A stretch of DNA of 64,000 bases, taken from Planctomycetota bacterium (lineage in GTDB: Bacteria; Planctomycetota; Planctomycetia; Pirellulales; Pirellulaceae). Position 1 is the first letter of the stretch. Each line of letters starts with the position of its first letter. Below the pieces are notes generated by a model. That model was not told the DNA's origin and ran no database searches. It worked only from the letters and a program-made list of their open reading frames with translations. The stretch spans positions 62,001-126,000 of the forward strand of contig JAPLNL010000011.1 of the NCBI GenBank assembly GCA_026692905.1, in the 5' to 3' direction. Positions 26,847 through 36,855 of the stretch are shown one piece after another. The translations under genes and the position numbers were made by a program.

Positions 26847-28295
26847 ATGCATTGCGAGAGTTTTTCTAATGATTTGATCCTGTCCGCTTGCGATTGCCTT
26901 GTCCTGGGACTCGACAATGAGTGGGCAAAGTCATCGGAATTTGCGATTCTTGACGAGGCCACGAACGGTCTACTGAAGCGGCTGATCGAGACCGAGGAGA
27001 TCTCGACCAAACCTCTAAAAGTGACGCAAATCGTTGCCCCCGCCGGCTTGCAAGTGAAACTGCTGCTGACGATTGGACTTGGCTCGCCAGGCTCATGTGA
27101 TCCAAATGTTTACACGCGCGCTGCCGCTGCAGCGTTGAAAGTCATCGCGTCCAAGAAACGCGGCATCGTACGGGTTGTCGGCTTCCAAGGAACGGGGCTT
27201 TCGCTTCGAGGTGCGGTTTCGGGCGCGATGGTCGGTTGCGTGGGCCAAGACCTCTTTCGCAAAGAAAAATCGCTTTACCAGCCCGATTGCATCCAATGGG
27301 TTGGGCTCGATGAAGCGACCGTCCAAGCTGGCGTTATTTTGGGGGAAGCGATCAACTTCACCCGTCGGCTTGTCAATTTGCCGCCCAATTACCTCTATCC
27401 AGAAACTCTGGCGGATGAGGCAATGCAATTGGGGCGAGAGCATGCGGTGACAGTCGAAGTTTGGGATCGAAAGAGACTGGAGGCGGAGGGGTGCGGCGCT
27501 CTCCTGGGCGTAGCTCGCGGCTCCGTCCGCGATCCTCGCTTGGTCATTTTGCGATATTACGGCGCTGCGTCGGACGCAGCTCCAACCGTACTCGTGGGCA
27601 AGGGCGTGACGTTTGACAGCGGTGGATACTCGATCAAACCGACCGATGGAATGTTAACCATGAAATGCGACATGGCTGGCGCGGCTACCGTGCTCGGGAT
27701 CATGAAAGCCGCCGCTCAATTCCAGGTGAAACACAATCTGGTCGCTATCATCGGCCTGGTGGAAAACTTGATCTCTGGGGACGCGTTCAAACTTGGCGAT
27801 GTCCTAACAGCCCGAAGTGGCAAGACGATCGAAATCCACAACACCGATGCCGAAGGACGTTTGGTACTAGCCGATTGCCTGAATGTCGCGCTCGACCAAA
27901 AGCCCGCTAGGATTGTCGACTTTGCGACTCTGACCGGTGCATGCTGTGTTGGATTGGGACTCGAAATTTCCGGATTGATGACCAACAACGAAGCGTGGCA
28001 GAGCGAAATCAAAAAGTCAGCCGATGCGTGCGGTGAATACACATGGCCATTGCCGATGCACGCGTTTTTTTCCGAGCAAATCGCAGGCAAAATCGCAGAC
28101 ATCAAGAACGTCGGCGAAGGACGATACGGCGGTGCTATGACGGCCGCCAAGTTCCTCCAAGAGTTTGTGGCGGATGTCGCTTGGACCCACATCGATATCG
28201 CAGGACCTGCGTTTCTCGATAGCCCAAAACCATGGTGCGACGCCGGTGGAACCGGGACGTTGGTACGAACCTTCGTCGAGTTGCTTTGTAGCTAA
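26847..28295 (+). CDS. pepA: Leucyl aminopeptidase, M17 family
   Basis: Cytosolic two-metal aminopeptidase of 482 residues. The C-terminal catalytic domain has the metal and substrate residues of the family: VGKGVTFDSGGYSIKP near 250-265, MKCDMAGAATVLG near 271-283 and the family signature NTDAEGRLVLADCL near 331-344. The N-terminal domain (~1-165) is the usual macro-like domain. It probably forms a hexamer and takes part in peptide turnover. The stop codon TAA is also the first three bases of a repeat head (taaggcggggcggcag). Confidence 0.92.
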   Translation: MHCESFSNDLILSACDCLVLGLDNEWAKSSEFAILDEATNGLLKRLIETEEISTKPLKVTQIVAPAGLQVKLLLTIGLGSPGSCDPNVYTRAAAAALKVIASKKRGIVRVVGFQGTGLSLRGAVSGAMVGCVGQDLFRKEKSLYQPDCIQWVGLDEATVQAGVILGEAINFTRRLVNLPPNYLYPETLADEAMQLGREHAVTVEVWDRKRLEAEGCGALLGVARGSVRDPRLVILRYYGAASDAAPTVLVGKGVTFDSGGYSIKPTDGMLTMKCDMAGAATVLGIMKAAAQFQVKHNLVAIIGLVENLISGDAFKLGDVLTARSGKTIEIHNTDAEGRLVLADCLNVALDQKPARIVDFATLTGACCVGLGLEISGLMTNNEAWQSEIKKSADACGEYTWPLPMHAFFSEQIAGKIADIKNVGEGRYGGAMTAAKFLQEFVADVAWTHIDIAGPAFLDSPKPWCDAGGTGTLVRTFVELLCS

Positions 28296-28466
28296 GGCGG
28301 GGCGGCAGAATGAAAACGACCTTAGCACGACGCGCAAGCTAGTGACTTAGCACGACGCGCAAGCTAGTGAATCGACTATCCAGTTCACTAGCTTGCGCGT
28401 CGTGCTAGCTAGTGAATCGACTATCCAGTTCACTAGCTTGCGCGCCGTGCAAGCTATGTGCCGCCC
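28293..28466. repeat. Composite element: shared head plus clustered family A hairpins
   Basis: The head taaggcggggcggcag (28293-28308) begins at the pepA stop and runs on as aatgaaaacgacc. It is followed by two right-facing and two left-facing arms of family A (28322-28456), partly tandem. The right side shows tgtgccgccca, an imperfect inverse of the head. Confidence 0.75.
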
Positions 28467-28493
28467 AAACATTCAGGCCCCGTAAAAGCCTTT

Positions 28494-28564
28494 GGGGAGA
28501 GCGAGGCTCCTGCCGAGCTTGCGACGCCACGGTTCGGCTGGAGCCTCACCCGCCTCACCCTCCC
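28494..28564. repeat. Palindromic repeat family C
   Basis: The arms ggggagagcgaggctcctgc and a mirrored right side ending caccctccc enclose a short loop. Related hairpins are at 44504-44564 and 61471-61532. It lies just downstream of the DUF1501 stop. Confidence 0.8.
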
Positions 28565-28579
28565 AAGTAGTTCACCGAG

Positions 28580-30049
28580 CTACACCAAGATATCCTTGAC
28601 CACATGCGCATCTTCGACCCCCGTCAAGCGTGTGTTCAAGCCGCGAAACTTGTAGGTGAAGCGACTGTGGTCGATGCCCAGGCAATGCAAAATAGTTGCA
28701 TGCAAGTCTCTCAGGTGCACCGGCTTGTCCGCAATGTTGTAACAGAAATCGTCCGTCGATCCGTATTCCATACCTCCGCGTATTCCCCCACCTGCGAGCC
28801 ATACCGTAAAGCTTCGGCCATGGTGGTCTCGGCCCATGCCTGGGTCCCCCATCTTGCCCTGACTAAACACAGTCCTACCGAACTCGGTCGCAAACACTAC
28901 AAGCGTATCTTCTAACATTCCGCTTTGCTTCAAATCACGGATCAATGCTGCCGTCGGTTGGTCGATGTCTCTGCATTGATTTGGCAGCTGCCTCCCTAGG
29001 GCGACATGCTGGTCCCAGCCTCGATGAAAAAGCTGTACAAAACGAACATCTCGCTCCAACAACCTTCTGGCCAACAAACAGTTTGCGGCGTAACTGCCCG
29101 GCTTTAAAACTTCCGGGCCATAGGCGTCGAGCGTCGCCGCAGATTCCTTGCTGATGTCCGTCAATTCAGGTACCGAAGTTTGCATTCGATACGCCATCTC
29201 GTACGAATGGATACGAGCAAGCGTTTCTGGATCACCTAGTTCGGCGGCTCGAAGCGAATTCAATTGAGACAAGTCTTCGAGCATCTCGCGGCGTTGACTC
29301 GACTCAACTCCCGGAGGATTGCTCAAGTATAAGACCGGATTCGCACCCGGACGAAGACCGACTCCTTGATGCGATGATGGCAAAAACCCACTTCCCCAAA
29401 GCCGCGAGAAAATGGGCTGCCCCGGGTTCTTGCCTGTCCCCTGCGAAACCATCGCGATGAACGCTGGCAAGTTTTCGTTCTCTGTTCCAAGCCCATAGCT
29501 TGCCCACGCTCCCATGCTTGCGTAACCAGGCTGTTGGTTGCCCGTATTCATAAACGTGATGGCAGGGTCGTGATTGATAGCCTCCGTATAGAGGCTCTTC
29601 ACCAAGCAGATGTCGTCTGCGATTCCTTGAATGCCTGGCAGCAAGTCGCTAATCCACGTGCCGTTGAGTCCACACTTTTTACCCGTCTTGAGCGGTGGCA
29701 CGACTGGATAAGTCGACTGTCCCGATGTCATACCCGTCAGTCGCTGTGTTCCTTTGATCGATGGCGGTAACTCTTTGCCCGCGTGTTCGTGCAACATGGG
29801 TTTATCATCGAACAAATCCACGTGCGAAAGTCCACCGCTCTGAAATAAGCAAACGACCCGCTTCGCTTTTGGAGCAAAGTGCGGCAAGCCAGCGATGCCA
29901 CCACCAGTACGCTTCGACTCTTGCCCTCGGGCTAGTTCCGGAAACAGAAGCGATCCAAGAGCAATACTCCCCAAACCACGCGTCGCGTCACCAAGAAATG
30001 TTCGGCGCAACTGTTGTTGTTGTTGTTGATACTGTCCCATTCTATTCAT
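28580..30049 (-). CDS. DUF1501 secreted protein
   Basis: A 489-residue member of a planctomycete-expanded family with an alkaline-phosphatase/sulfatase-like fold. A Tat-like leader is visible: LRRTFLGDATRG followed by a hydrophobic stretch. Family blocks are RVVCLFQSGGLSHVDLFDDK, GSGFLPSSHQGVGLRPG, FATEFGRT and GRDHHGRSFTVWLAGGGIRGG. It follows its usual partner, the DUF1549/DUF1553 gene, on the same strand; a hairpin element lies between them. The pair is thought to act in polysaccharide handling, but the biochemical role is not established. There is a poly-Gln run (QQQQQQ) near the N-terminus. Confidence 0.9.
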   Translation of the reverse strand: MNRMGQYQQQQQQLRRTFLGDATRGLGSIALGSLLFPELARGQESKRTGGGIAGLPHFAPKAKRVVCLFQSGGLSHVDLFDDKPMLHEHAGKELPPSIKGTQRLTGMTSGQSTYPVVPPLKTGKKCGLNGTWISDLLPGIQGIADDICLVKSLYTEAINHDPAITFMNTGNQQPGYASMGAWASYGLGTENENLPAFIAMVSQGTGKNPGQPIFSRLWGSGFLPSSHQGVGLRPGANPVLYLSNPPGVESSQRREMLEDLSQLNSLRAAELGDPETLARIHSYEMAYRMQTSVPELTDISKESAATLDAYGPEVLKPGSYAANCLLARRLLERDVRFVQLFHRGWDQHVALGRQLPNQCRDIDQPTAALIRDLKQSGMLEDTLVVFATEFGRTVFSQGKMGDPGMGRDHHGRSFTVWLAGGGIRGGMEYGSTDDFCYNIADKPVHLRDLHATILHCLGIDHSRFTYKFRGLNTRLTGVEDAHVVKDILV

Positions 30050-30068
30050 AGTACTTTGTTCGATCTAA

Positions 30069-30175
30069 TAAGGCGAGCGTAAGGTTAAAAGCGACTAAAG
30101 TGGCATAGGCTTCTAGCCTGTGTATGAACGTTTTCCCAGGCTGGAAGCCTATGCCACAGCAAAGCTGCCGCACTA
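30069..30175. repeat. Palindromic repeat family D inside the DUF1549-DUF1501 unit
   Basis: The head taaggcgagcg (30069-30079) is followed by the hairpin tggcataggcttctagcctg (30101-30120) and its inverse caggctggaagcctatgcca (30137-30156). gctgccgcact follows on the right. It sits between two genes normally read together. Confidence 0.75.
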
Positions 30176-33100
30176 CTAATTGCGGGTAACGGATTCGCTG
30201 AGATTGAGCAGCGTGGCTGCGACTTGGGACCAAGCGGCTAGCTCGACGACGTCCAGGGTTGCATCGACGGACGATTCGCCGACTCCAATGTATGCTTTGG
30301 CCAAATCGCGGTGGGCAGCATAGCGTGCTCGCTCGCGCGACAGTGCCTTCAAAAGAATTTGCCCTTCTTGCGGGCTGGGTGTTCGAGACTTCGACTCTTG
30401 AAAGGCCCATCTCAATCGATCTTCATCGGCCTTTTCGGACCGAAGCAAAATTCGCTGAGCAAAGGCTCTTGAAGCTTCGACGAATTGCGTATCATTGAGC
30501 GTAACCAACGCTTGAAGCGGTGTCGTGGTATTGCCTCGCGATACCGTGCAGACCTCGCGATTGGGCGTATCAAAGGCCATCATGTTGGGTGGCGGTGCCG
30601 TCCGTTTCCAATAGGTGTAAAGACTTCGTCGATACAGCTTTTCGCCGTGGTCTTGAACAAACGTTTGCGAGGTCGCTGGCGAACTACCATAGTGACTCAC
30701 CTCCCGCCAAAGATCACCGGGCATATAAGGATTCACGCTCGGGCCACCGATGCGTGGAACGAGTAGTCCACTTATCTTGAGCGCAGAGTCTCGAATCAAC
30801 TCCGCAGGCAAGCGAAAGCGGGGCCCGCGTGCTAGCAGACGATTGTCGGGATCGCGTTCCAATAATTCAGGCGGCGTTACCGACGATTGGCGATACGTTT
30901 GCGATAAGACAATTTTTTTGATTAGCCCCTTGGTGTCCCAGCCGCTTTCTACAAAATCAACAGCTAACCAATCCAACAACTCTGGATGACTTGGCCATTC
31001 CCCTTGTGAGCCAAAATCGGCCAGTGAGTTCACGATGCCAGCCCCGAAAAGCATCTTCCAAAAGCGATTCACTGCCACACGACCGGTAAGCGGATGATCT
31101 TTTGTCGTTAGCCAACGCGCCAACCCTAGTCGATCTGGACTTGCATCCGCAAAGGGTGGCAGGACCGAAAGCGTTCCTGGCTGAACCTTGTCCGTTGGCC
31201 GTGAATAATCACCTCGTTGCAGTATGAAGGTCTCACGAGGCTTTGCCGCGACGTCCATAACCATCGTCGAGAATGGTTTTGTCAGCACGTCCAATCGGTC
31301 TTGCAAGTTTGCAAGCTCGATCCGATCTCGAGCAAGCTCAGATGCATGTTGGGAACAGTAACTCCAGAGGGAAGCGGATTGTTCCCCGGAGCGCTGTGCC
31401 TTTGAGATCGCCAACATTTCGAGAACGTTGCTCGGCAAATCCGTACCATCATCGGTCCCCGAGATCACTTGCAATTCGATCAGCTCAGGAATTTGGTTTC
31501 GTCCGTTGCCGAAGTTCAATTGAACCGTGAGGTATGGTGTCGCGGTGGACGAGATGGGCTCCGCGAAAGTCGTGGTCAAATGCACTGGGCCATCGGTTGC
31601 AAGATCGGGGGCCCAACCCGTTTCATTGAGCGGATTCAAACAACCGATCGGTTCACGACCGTTCGCCCAAGAGTTTGCGGTAACTCTCGCAATCGGCAGC
31701 ATCTTGAAAAGATTGATTTGATCTCCAGGCACTTTGTCGGCTGTGGCGGCAATCGCCGTCAACATGAACGAACCTTTGGTTGTTTTTTCGGGTACTGTGC
31801 CAGCGGCCGGCTCGGGCGCATCTTTTGGTTTTTTCGGCTTAAGCTTTTCGCCTTCTGGGAGCCCCTTGCCCCAACCGCCGCCGGGTAGCTCCACGACCGG
31901 ATGCATGATGACTCGTAAGCCCGTGATGGGCTGTTCTAATTTGGGGAGCACGGTCGAAATATCAAAAGCACCCATGCCACCAGGCTCTTTCAATCGAACG
32001 CGACTCTCGCCCTCGACTTCAAAACCCGCGCCCCGGTTGGGCGTCGAAACCTTGACCGTCTTAACGGGATGGACAGAAAAGCCTTGCCCTCGTTTCGCGA
32101 GGATGGCTTTTTCGCGAGCTTCCCAAGCCGCAAGAATCTGGTCGTCGGCTTTTCCAAGTTTCGCTCGAAGTGTTGCGATTTGTTGTTCGAGAGCGCTTTC
32201 CTCGCCGGTACGAAGGACCGTTCGGGCTTGGATGCGTGGCCCTGGACTCACACCGCCATCGCCATCGTGTCCCTTATCGCTCAGCGAATTGTAGAAGGCG
32301 AACATCTGATAGTATTCTCGCTGTGTGATCGGGTCGTATTTATGGTCGTGGCATTGTGCGCAGCCAAGAGTCAATCCAAGAATGGATTCGCCCAACGTCT
32401 TGATTCGGTCGGCGTTGTAGTTGGTGAGGTTCTCTTCTGCAATGGTTCCACCCTCGTGTGTCACCATGTTGTTGCGTTGAAAGCCAGTCGCGATCAGCTG
32501 CGACTCGGTTCGATTCGGCAGCAGATCGCCGGCAAGCTGCTCAATCAAAAAGCGATCGTAGGGCATGTTGTCGTTCAGGGCTTGAATGACCCAATCTCGC
32601 CAAAGCCAAAGATGTCGCCCACCATCGATCGAATAGCCATTGGTATCGGCATACCTAGCAGAGTCGAGCCACTCCATTGAGACCCTCTCTCCAAAGTGCG
32701 GGCTTTGGAGCAAGCGGTCTACCAGTTCACCATAAGCATTACTCGATGTGGAGTGAACGAATGCCGCTACCTCTTCGGCTGACGGAGGCAGTCCGGTTAG
32801 ATCCAGTGTGACACGTCGGATCAACATCGCCCGATCCGCTTCCGGAGATAGCCGCAGCCCCTGTTCGGTCAATCGAGCTTGAACAAAAGCATCGATTGGG
32901 TCATCGGATGTTCCGGCAGGCAAGTCTGATTTTTGGGGAGTAATAAATGCCCAGTGACCTGCATAAGGAGCCCCCTGTTCGATCCACGCTTTCAGTTTTT
33001 CCTTTTGCGAGATACTCAAATGAAAATGAGATGAGGGAGGCGGCATCACTTGCTCCTCGTCTTGACTGGTGATTCGAGTCCAGACTTCGCTTTTTTCGAG

Positions 33101-33343
33101 ATTTCCCGGCGCGATGGCGATGGCCCCATTTCGCTCAGCGTACGAGGACTCGGAGACGTCCATTCGTAGTTCAGCCTTGCGGGCCTTTTCATCGAAGCCA
33201 TGGCAAGGCAGACAGTTTTCGCTCAAAATTGGACGAATATCTCGGTTGTAATCGATTTTCGAGTCGGCCATGGCACGGCACTGGTCACAAGCCATTAGCA
33301 GTGCAAAGAGGATCAAGACTCTGCCGATAGGAAAAGGTTTCAT
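30176..33343 (-). CDS. PSCyt1/DUF1549/DUF1553 secreted cytochrome-like protein
   Basis: A 1055-residue planctomycete-type protein. The start at ATG 33343 gives a signal peptide (PIGRVLILFALLMACDQC region). A C-type heme motif CLPCH is at residues 44-48 within the PSCyt1 domain (to ~125), followed by DUF1549 (~145-350; the MLIRRVTLDLTGLPPS block is typical), a central beta-rich region and DUF1553 (~740-1020; FWKMLFGAGIVNSLADFGSQ block). It is first in a pair with the DUF1501 gene and is presumably exported. Function within the family is unknown; carbohydrate binding or degradation is often proposed. Confidence 0.92.
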   Translation of the reverse strand: MKPFPIGRVLILFALLMACDQCRAMADSKIDYNRDIRPILSENCLPCHGFDEKARKAELRMDVSESSYAERNGAIAIAPGNLEKSEVWTRITSQDEEQVMPPPSSHFHLSISQKEKLKAWIEQGAPYAGHWAFITPQKSDLPAGTSDDPIDAFVQARLTEQGLRLSPEADRAMLIRRVTLDLTGLPPSAEEVAAFVHSTSSNAYGELVDRLLQSPHFGERVSMEWLDSARYADTNGYSIDGGRHLWLWRDWVIQALNDNMPYDRFLIEQLAGDLLPNRTESQLIATGFQRNNMVTHEGGTIAEENLTNYNADRIKTLGESILGLTLGCAQCHDHKYDPITQREYYQMFAFYNSLSDKGHDGDGGVSPGPRIQARTVLRTGEESALEQQIATLRAKLGKADDQILAAWEAREKAILAKRGQGFSVHPVKTVKVSTPNRGAGFEVEGESRVRLKEPGGMGAFDISTVLPKLEQPITGLRVIMHPVVELPGGGWGKGLPEGEKLKPKKPKDAPEPAAGTVPEKTTKGSFMLTAIAATADKVPGDQINLFKMLPIARVTANSWANGREPIGCLNPLNETGWAPDLATDGPVHLTTTFAEPISSTATPYLTVQLNFGNGRNQIPELIELQVISGTDDGTDLPSNVLEMLAISKAQRSGEQSASLWSYCSQHASELARDRIELANLQDRLDVLTKPFSTMVMDVAAKPRETFILQRGDYSRPTDKVQPGTLSVLPPFADASPDRLGLARWLTTKDHPLTGRVAVNRFWKMLFGAGIVNSLADFGSQGEWPSHPELLDWLAVDFVESGWDTKGLIKKIVLSQTYRQSSVTPPELLERDPDNRLLARGPRFRLPAELIRDSALKISGLLVPRIGGPSVNPYMPGDLWREVSHYGSSPATSQTFVQDHGEKLYRRSLYTYWKRTAPPPNMMAFDTPNREVCTVSRGNTTTPLQALVTLNDTQFVEASRAFAQRILLRSEKADEDRLRWAFQESKSRTPSPQEGQILLKALSRERARYAAHRDLAKAYIGVGESSVDATLDVVELAAWSQVAATLLNLSESVTRN

Positions 33344-33726
33344 TGGTGAGCTCTGGAAAACGGGAGGGGTTTTGGCAAATGTCCGTTCAATTATTTGGTT
33401 AACCGTCAGCCGGCACGGCTGGAAGTAAGCCTTCGGCTGACTGTTAAACAAATTTTCATGATATCCCAATCTAACATCTGAAACACGAAATCGTGAGTCT
33501 TGACACAAGTTTCGATGCCCTTTCCTTCAGCTCTGCCGCTGGACGGAAGTTGCGAGTGCGACAAACCACGAAACACCCGAAACACAAGAAATTGATGGAA
33601 TTTCAAATAGGAAGTCATTTCTAAAAGTATCGTTCATAGTCGAATGACTCACGCGAATCTTTGCGGCGTTTTGTCTACAATCCTTGAGATAGATTTAGTA
33701 CCCGGTAATACGGCATAAGGCATTTG
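33344..33726. other. Gene-free divergent region
   Basis: 383 bases between the divergent DUF1549 and small membrane protein genes. I see only short repeated words (ccacgaaacacccgaaacac) and no hairpin or RNA that I can support. Confidence 0.45.
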
Positions 33727-34152
33727 ATGATTCTGACGACATCTTTGGCGATCTTGCTCGCGATTGGACGACAAGCCACTTACATCGTTGCTTACTCGGG
33801 CCATGAGTTTTTGATTTTCGCGTTTCTCGCGCTAGCGGTTTGCATCATTTGCTTGCCAATCGTCTTTTCCGTTCTCGCATTACGCCGATGGCTCTTTCCA
33901 ACAATCAGTGTTCTTCTCTTGTCTGGAGTGGCGACTTTAGGCGAATACAATCTGTTCCAATCGCTTCGGATGTCTGGCCCCAAGTGGATTGACTTCGCGT
34001 GGATCAACACTCTGACCTTTCTTCCCGTCCTATTGGCTTCGCTTGGATTGCGATTTTGCGGATATCGGTTGGTTCGGCAACTCAATGTTACCGCTGATGT
34101 CACCACTGACGCCACCTACCTACTTCATGGATCAAACCAATATGGCTCGTAA
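33727..34152 (+). CDS. Small membrane protein upstream of the sulfatase
   Basis: Unrecognised 141-residue protein with about four hydrophobic segments (residues ~2-18, 24-50, 56-72, 90-110). I use ATG 33727; a TTG lies three bases earlier. Its stop at 34152 overlaps the sulfatase start at 34142 by 11 bases, so the two are likely translationally coupled. There is no motif to name a role. Confidence 0.6.
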   Translation: MILTTSLAILLAIGRQATYIVAYSGHEFLIFAFLALAVCIICLPIVFSVLALRRWLFPTISVLLLSGVATLGEYNLFQSLRMSGPKWIDFAWINTLTFLPVLLASLGLRFCGYRLVRQLNVTADVTTDATYLLHGSNQYGS

Positions 34153-35707
34153 TATTGCTTTCCTTCTTCTGGTCGCTTGCTTTGCGAGCCAAAAATTCGC
34201 GAGCGCGATCGATTCGCCGACAGCGACTCGTGTCGAACAGCAGTCCCCTCCAAACATTCTGTTGATCCTAGCGGATGACTTAGGGTATGGAGACGTCCAG
34301 TGCTACAATCCCGAATCTCGCATTCCAACTCCCAACTTAAACCGACTAGCCAGCGAGGGGATGCGGTTCACCGATGCACATAGTCCGTGCACCGTTTGCA
34401 CGCCGACTCGATATAGCTTGATGACTGGGCAAATGGCCTTTCGAGTACCCAACGGCGGCCGCGTTTTCACTGGAGCGGGCGGGCCGTCCTTGATTGCATC
34501 CGATCGTCTGACGTTGCCAAAAATGCTCCGCGATCATGGCTATTCCACTGCATGCGTTGGCAAGTGGCATATCGGGCTGACGTTTTACGATCACGATGGC
34601 AAGCCGATTCACAAGGACAGTGTCGAGTCGGTGAAGTCGATAGACTATTCACGACGGATCGATGGAGGACCACTTGATTGTGGATTTGATCGCTTCTTTG
34701 GAACTGCTTGCTGCCCCACGACCGATTGGTTGTATGCTTACATCGATGGCGATCGAATTCCGGTCCCACCGACCGAGTTGCTCAACAAAACGAATCTGCC
34801 CAAGCATCCGTACGCGAACGACAATCGTCGAGGTTGGCATGCTCCCGATTTTGACTTAGAAGAAGTCGACATGAAGTTTCTGGAAAAGAGTCAGCAGTTT
34901 CTGCGCGAACATGTCCGTGTAACGCCAGACAAGCCATTCTTCCTTTTCCATGCAACGCAGGCCGTTCATTTGCCTTCGTTTCCAGGTGCCGATTTTAAGG
35001 GCAAGACAAAATCAGGCCCTCATGGCGATTTCATTTTTGAGTTTGACCACATTGTTGGCGAGTTAACCAAGACGCTGACGGAGTTAGGCTTGGCCGACAA
35101 TACATTGGTCATCGTCACTAGCGACAATGGCCCTGAGGTTCCGACTGTGGTTCATATGCGTCAAGATCATAATCATGACGGTGCCAAGCCGTGGCGTGGG
35201 GTCAAGCGTGATAACTGGGAAGGTGGTCACCGGGTTCCATTCCTCGTTCGTTGGCCAGGCAAGGTTGCAGCTGGTTCGACTTCGTCTCAGATCACATCTC
35301 TGTGTGACGTATTCTCGACTGCCGCTGACTTGGTTGGACAGAAAGTGCCCGACAATGCGGGAGAAGATAGTTTTAGCTTGTTGCCTATTTTGCTGGGCAA
35401 CGATCCCGAGCCCATTCGACCTTATCTATTGCAGCAAGCCTTTTCCGGTGCGCGAGACCTAGCGATTCGGCGAGGTAAGTGGAAGTACTTGGCGCACAAA
35501 GGTTCCGGCGGCAACAACTACGAAACCAACCCAGAGCTCAAGCAATATGCGTTGCCGGATACGGCGCCAACGGCGGCTGGCCAATTGTTTGATCTCGAAA
35601 AAGATCCAGGTGAAACGGAGAACCTAGCGTTAAAGAACCCGGAGATTGTCGTAGAACTAAAATCGCTATTAAAGCAATCGATCGAAACAGGCCGAAGCCG
35701 ACGCTAG
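34142..35707 (+). CDS. Secreted sulfatase
   Basis: Type I sulfatase of 521 residues that probably removes sulfate esters from polysaccharides. The signal peptide MARNIAFLLLVACFASQKFASA is at the start. Metal-binding DD (D45, D46) lies in LILADDLGYGDV. The formylglycine site CTPTR is at residues 86-90, with the following YSLMTGQ. GKWHIG and SDNGPE also match the family. Maturation needs a formylglycine-generating enzyme not present here. Its last ~300 bases are repeated as a fragment at 38575-38890. Confidence 0.92.
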   Translation: MARNIAFLLLVACFASQKFASAIDSPTATRVEQQSPPNILLILADDLGYGDVQCYNPESRIPTPNLNRLASEGMRFTDAHSPCTVCTPTRYSLMTGQMAFRVPNGGRVFTGAGGPSLIASDRLTLPKMLRDHGYSTACVGKWHIGLTFYDHDGKPIHKDSVESVKSIDYSRRIDGGPLDCGFDRFFGTACCPTTDWLYAYIDGDRIPVPPTELLNKTNLPKHPYANDNRRGWHAPDFDLEEVDMKFLEKSQQFLREHVRVTPDKPFFLFHATQAVHLPSFPGADFKGKTKSGPHGDFIFEFDHIVGELTKTLTELGLADNTLVIVTSDNGPEVPTVVHMRQDHNHDGAKPWRGVKRDNWEGGHRVPFLVRWPGKVAAGSTSSQITSLCDVFSTAADLVGQKVPDNAGEDSFSLLPILLGNDPEPIRPYLLQQAFSGARDLAIRRGKWKYLAHKGSGGNNYETNPELKQYALPDTAPTAAGQLFDLEKDPGETENLALKNPEIVVELKSLLKQSIETGRSRR

Positions 35708-35824
35708 AATTCTCAACACAAGAATGTAGGCAACGAGTCTCTGCGGTGGTAGTGGAAGAAGCAACGAGTCCAGGCGATCCCACCGATATTACCTATTATC
35801 CAGTCGCCAGGCACGATCCTTGAT

Positions 35825-36757
35825 TCAAGGAGAACTTGTTGGAGTCTCGCTGAAATTCAATTTAGCGAACTCGTTTGGCTGATTCGGTTTCGCGCGAGGA
35901 TCCTCAAACAAACTATCGGGCACGCTTTCGCCTAAAACCCATTTCATCTTGAATATGGCCTCCCGCTCACAATCACGGCCATCTGTTCTCACTTGCGATA
36001 TCATCTTGACTTCTTTGGGAACCCAAAGGTCGTCATTCACTTTGGCCCACTTCACAATATTGCGAGTGGTTCGATTGGATCGCTGCTTTTGCTTTTCAAT
36101 CGTCCAGCCTCCTTCCACAGAGGGCAATAGAACTAATTCTTCAGGCGGACCAGCCTGGCCAATACGATGCTTCAAAATCGTGATTCGATTGACTCCTTCG
36201 CACTCCTTCATTCCCCACTTGCTGACGTTAAAACCATCTCGATTCTCGGCACTTAGGCAATCGCGACCCGAAAGGACTCCACTGGTCGTCCAACGAGTCA
36301 AGGAATGATCAATAAAGTCACAATTGCAGACAAAAATATTCTTCGGATTGAAGATTGCACAAAGTCTTGGTTCGTCCGGAGTCCACTTACCTCGCCCCTT
36401 GTTATCTGACCACTCGACACCATTTTCTGCAATCCACAAGTTTACGTGGCCTTGGGTTGGAGCGTTCAAATCCCAAACCGACTCTTGATCCGCCATGACC
36501 CTAGAAACTTTTGATTTTGAATCAAACGCAAAATACTGCGAGGACCGAACTTGTAGTACCGAATCACCCTCGTCAAAGGCGGCCTCGTAATTGCAGTAAA
36601 CTGCATATCTTTTCGGGAAATCGGTGTCGATCAGACAGAGTTCCAACATTTTCTCAACGGCCTCTGACTCCTGTGCTATACAGATCGAAAATCCTGTTAG
36701 GAAGTACACAAAAGTACCAACACACATCAATCTTGCTCGAAATCTCTGGTAAACCAT
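35825..36757 (-). CDS. Secreted hypothetical protein
   Basis: A 310-residue protein of unknown family. The start at ATG 36757 is supported by ggaaaaag upstream; a TTG at 36775 is also possible. The signal peptide spans residues 1-28 (LMCVGTFVYFLTGFSICIAQ). The mature part is beta-rich with several Cys (VYCNYE, NIFVCNCDF, GRDCLS). Its pattern is like other planctomycete secreted LolA-like proteins, but I cannot assign it. It lies convergent with the sulfatase. Confidence 0.6.
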   Translation of the reverse strand: MVYQRFRARLMCVGTFVYFLTGFSICIAQESEAVEKMLELCLIDTDFPKRYAVYCNYEAAFDEGDSVLQVRSSQYFAFDSKSKVSRVMADQESVWDLNAPTQGHVNLWIAENGVEWSDNKGRGKWTPDEPRLCAIFNPKNIFVCNCDFIDHSLTRWTTSGVLSGRDCLSAENRDGFNVSKWGMKECEGVNRITILKHRIGQAGPPEELVLLPSVEGGWTIEKQKQRSNRTTRNIVKWAKVNDDLWVPKEVKMISQVRTDGRDCEREAIFKMKWVLGESVPDSLFEDPRAKPNQPNEFAKLNFSETPTSSP

Positions 36758-36855
36758 CGTTACATCTTTTTCCAACTGACTTGCTCAATCGCAATAGTTA
36801 AACCAACCGTTGTCTTCGCTGCAAAAAGCGAATACGACCGATCATCCAAGGCAAA

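Noticed and set aside
33406-33618. Minus-strand frame of 70 residues upstream of the DUF1549 start
   Set aside because: Low-complexity repeated text (FLVFRVFRG) and no start context; treated as non-coding.
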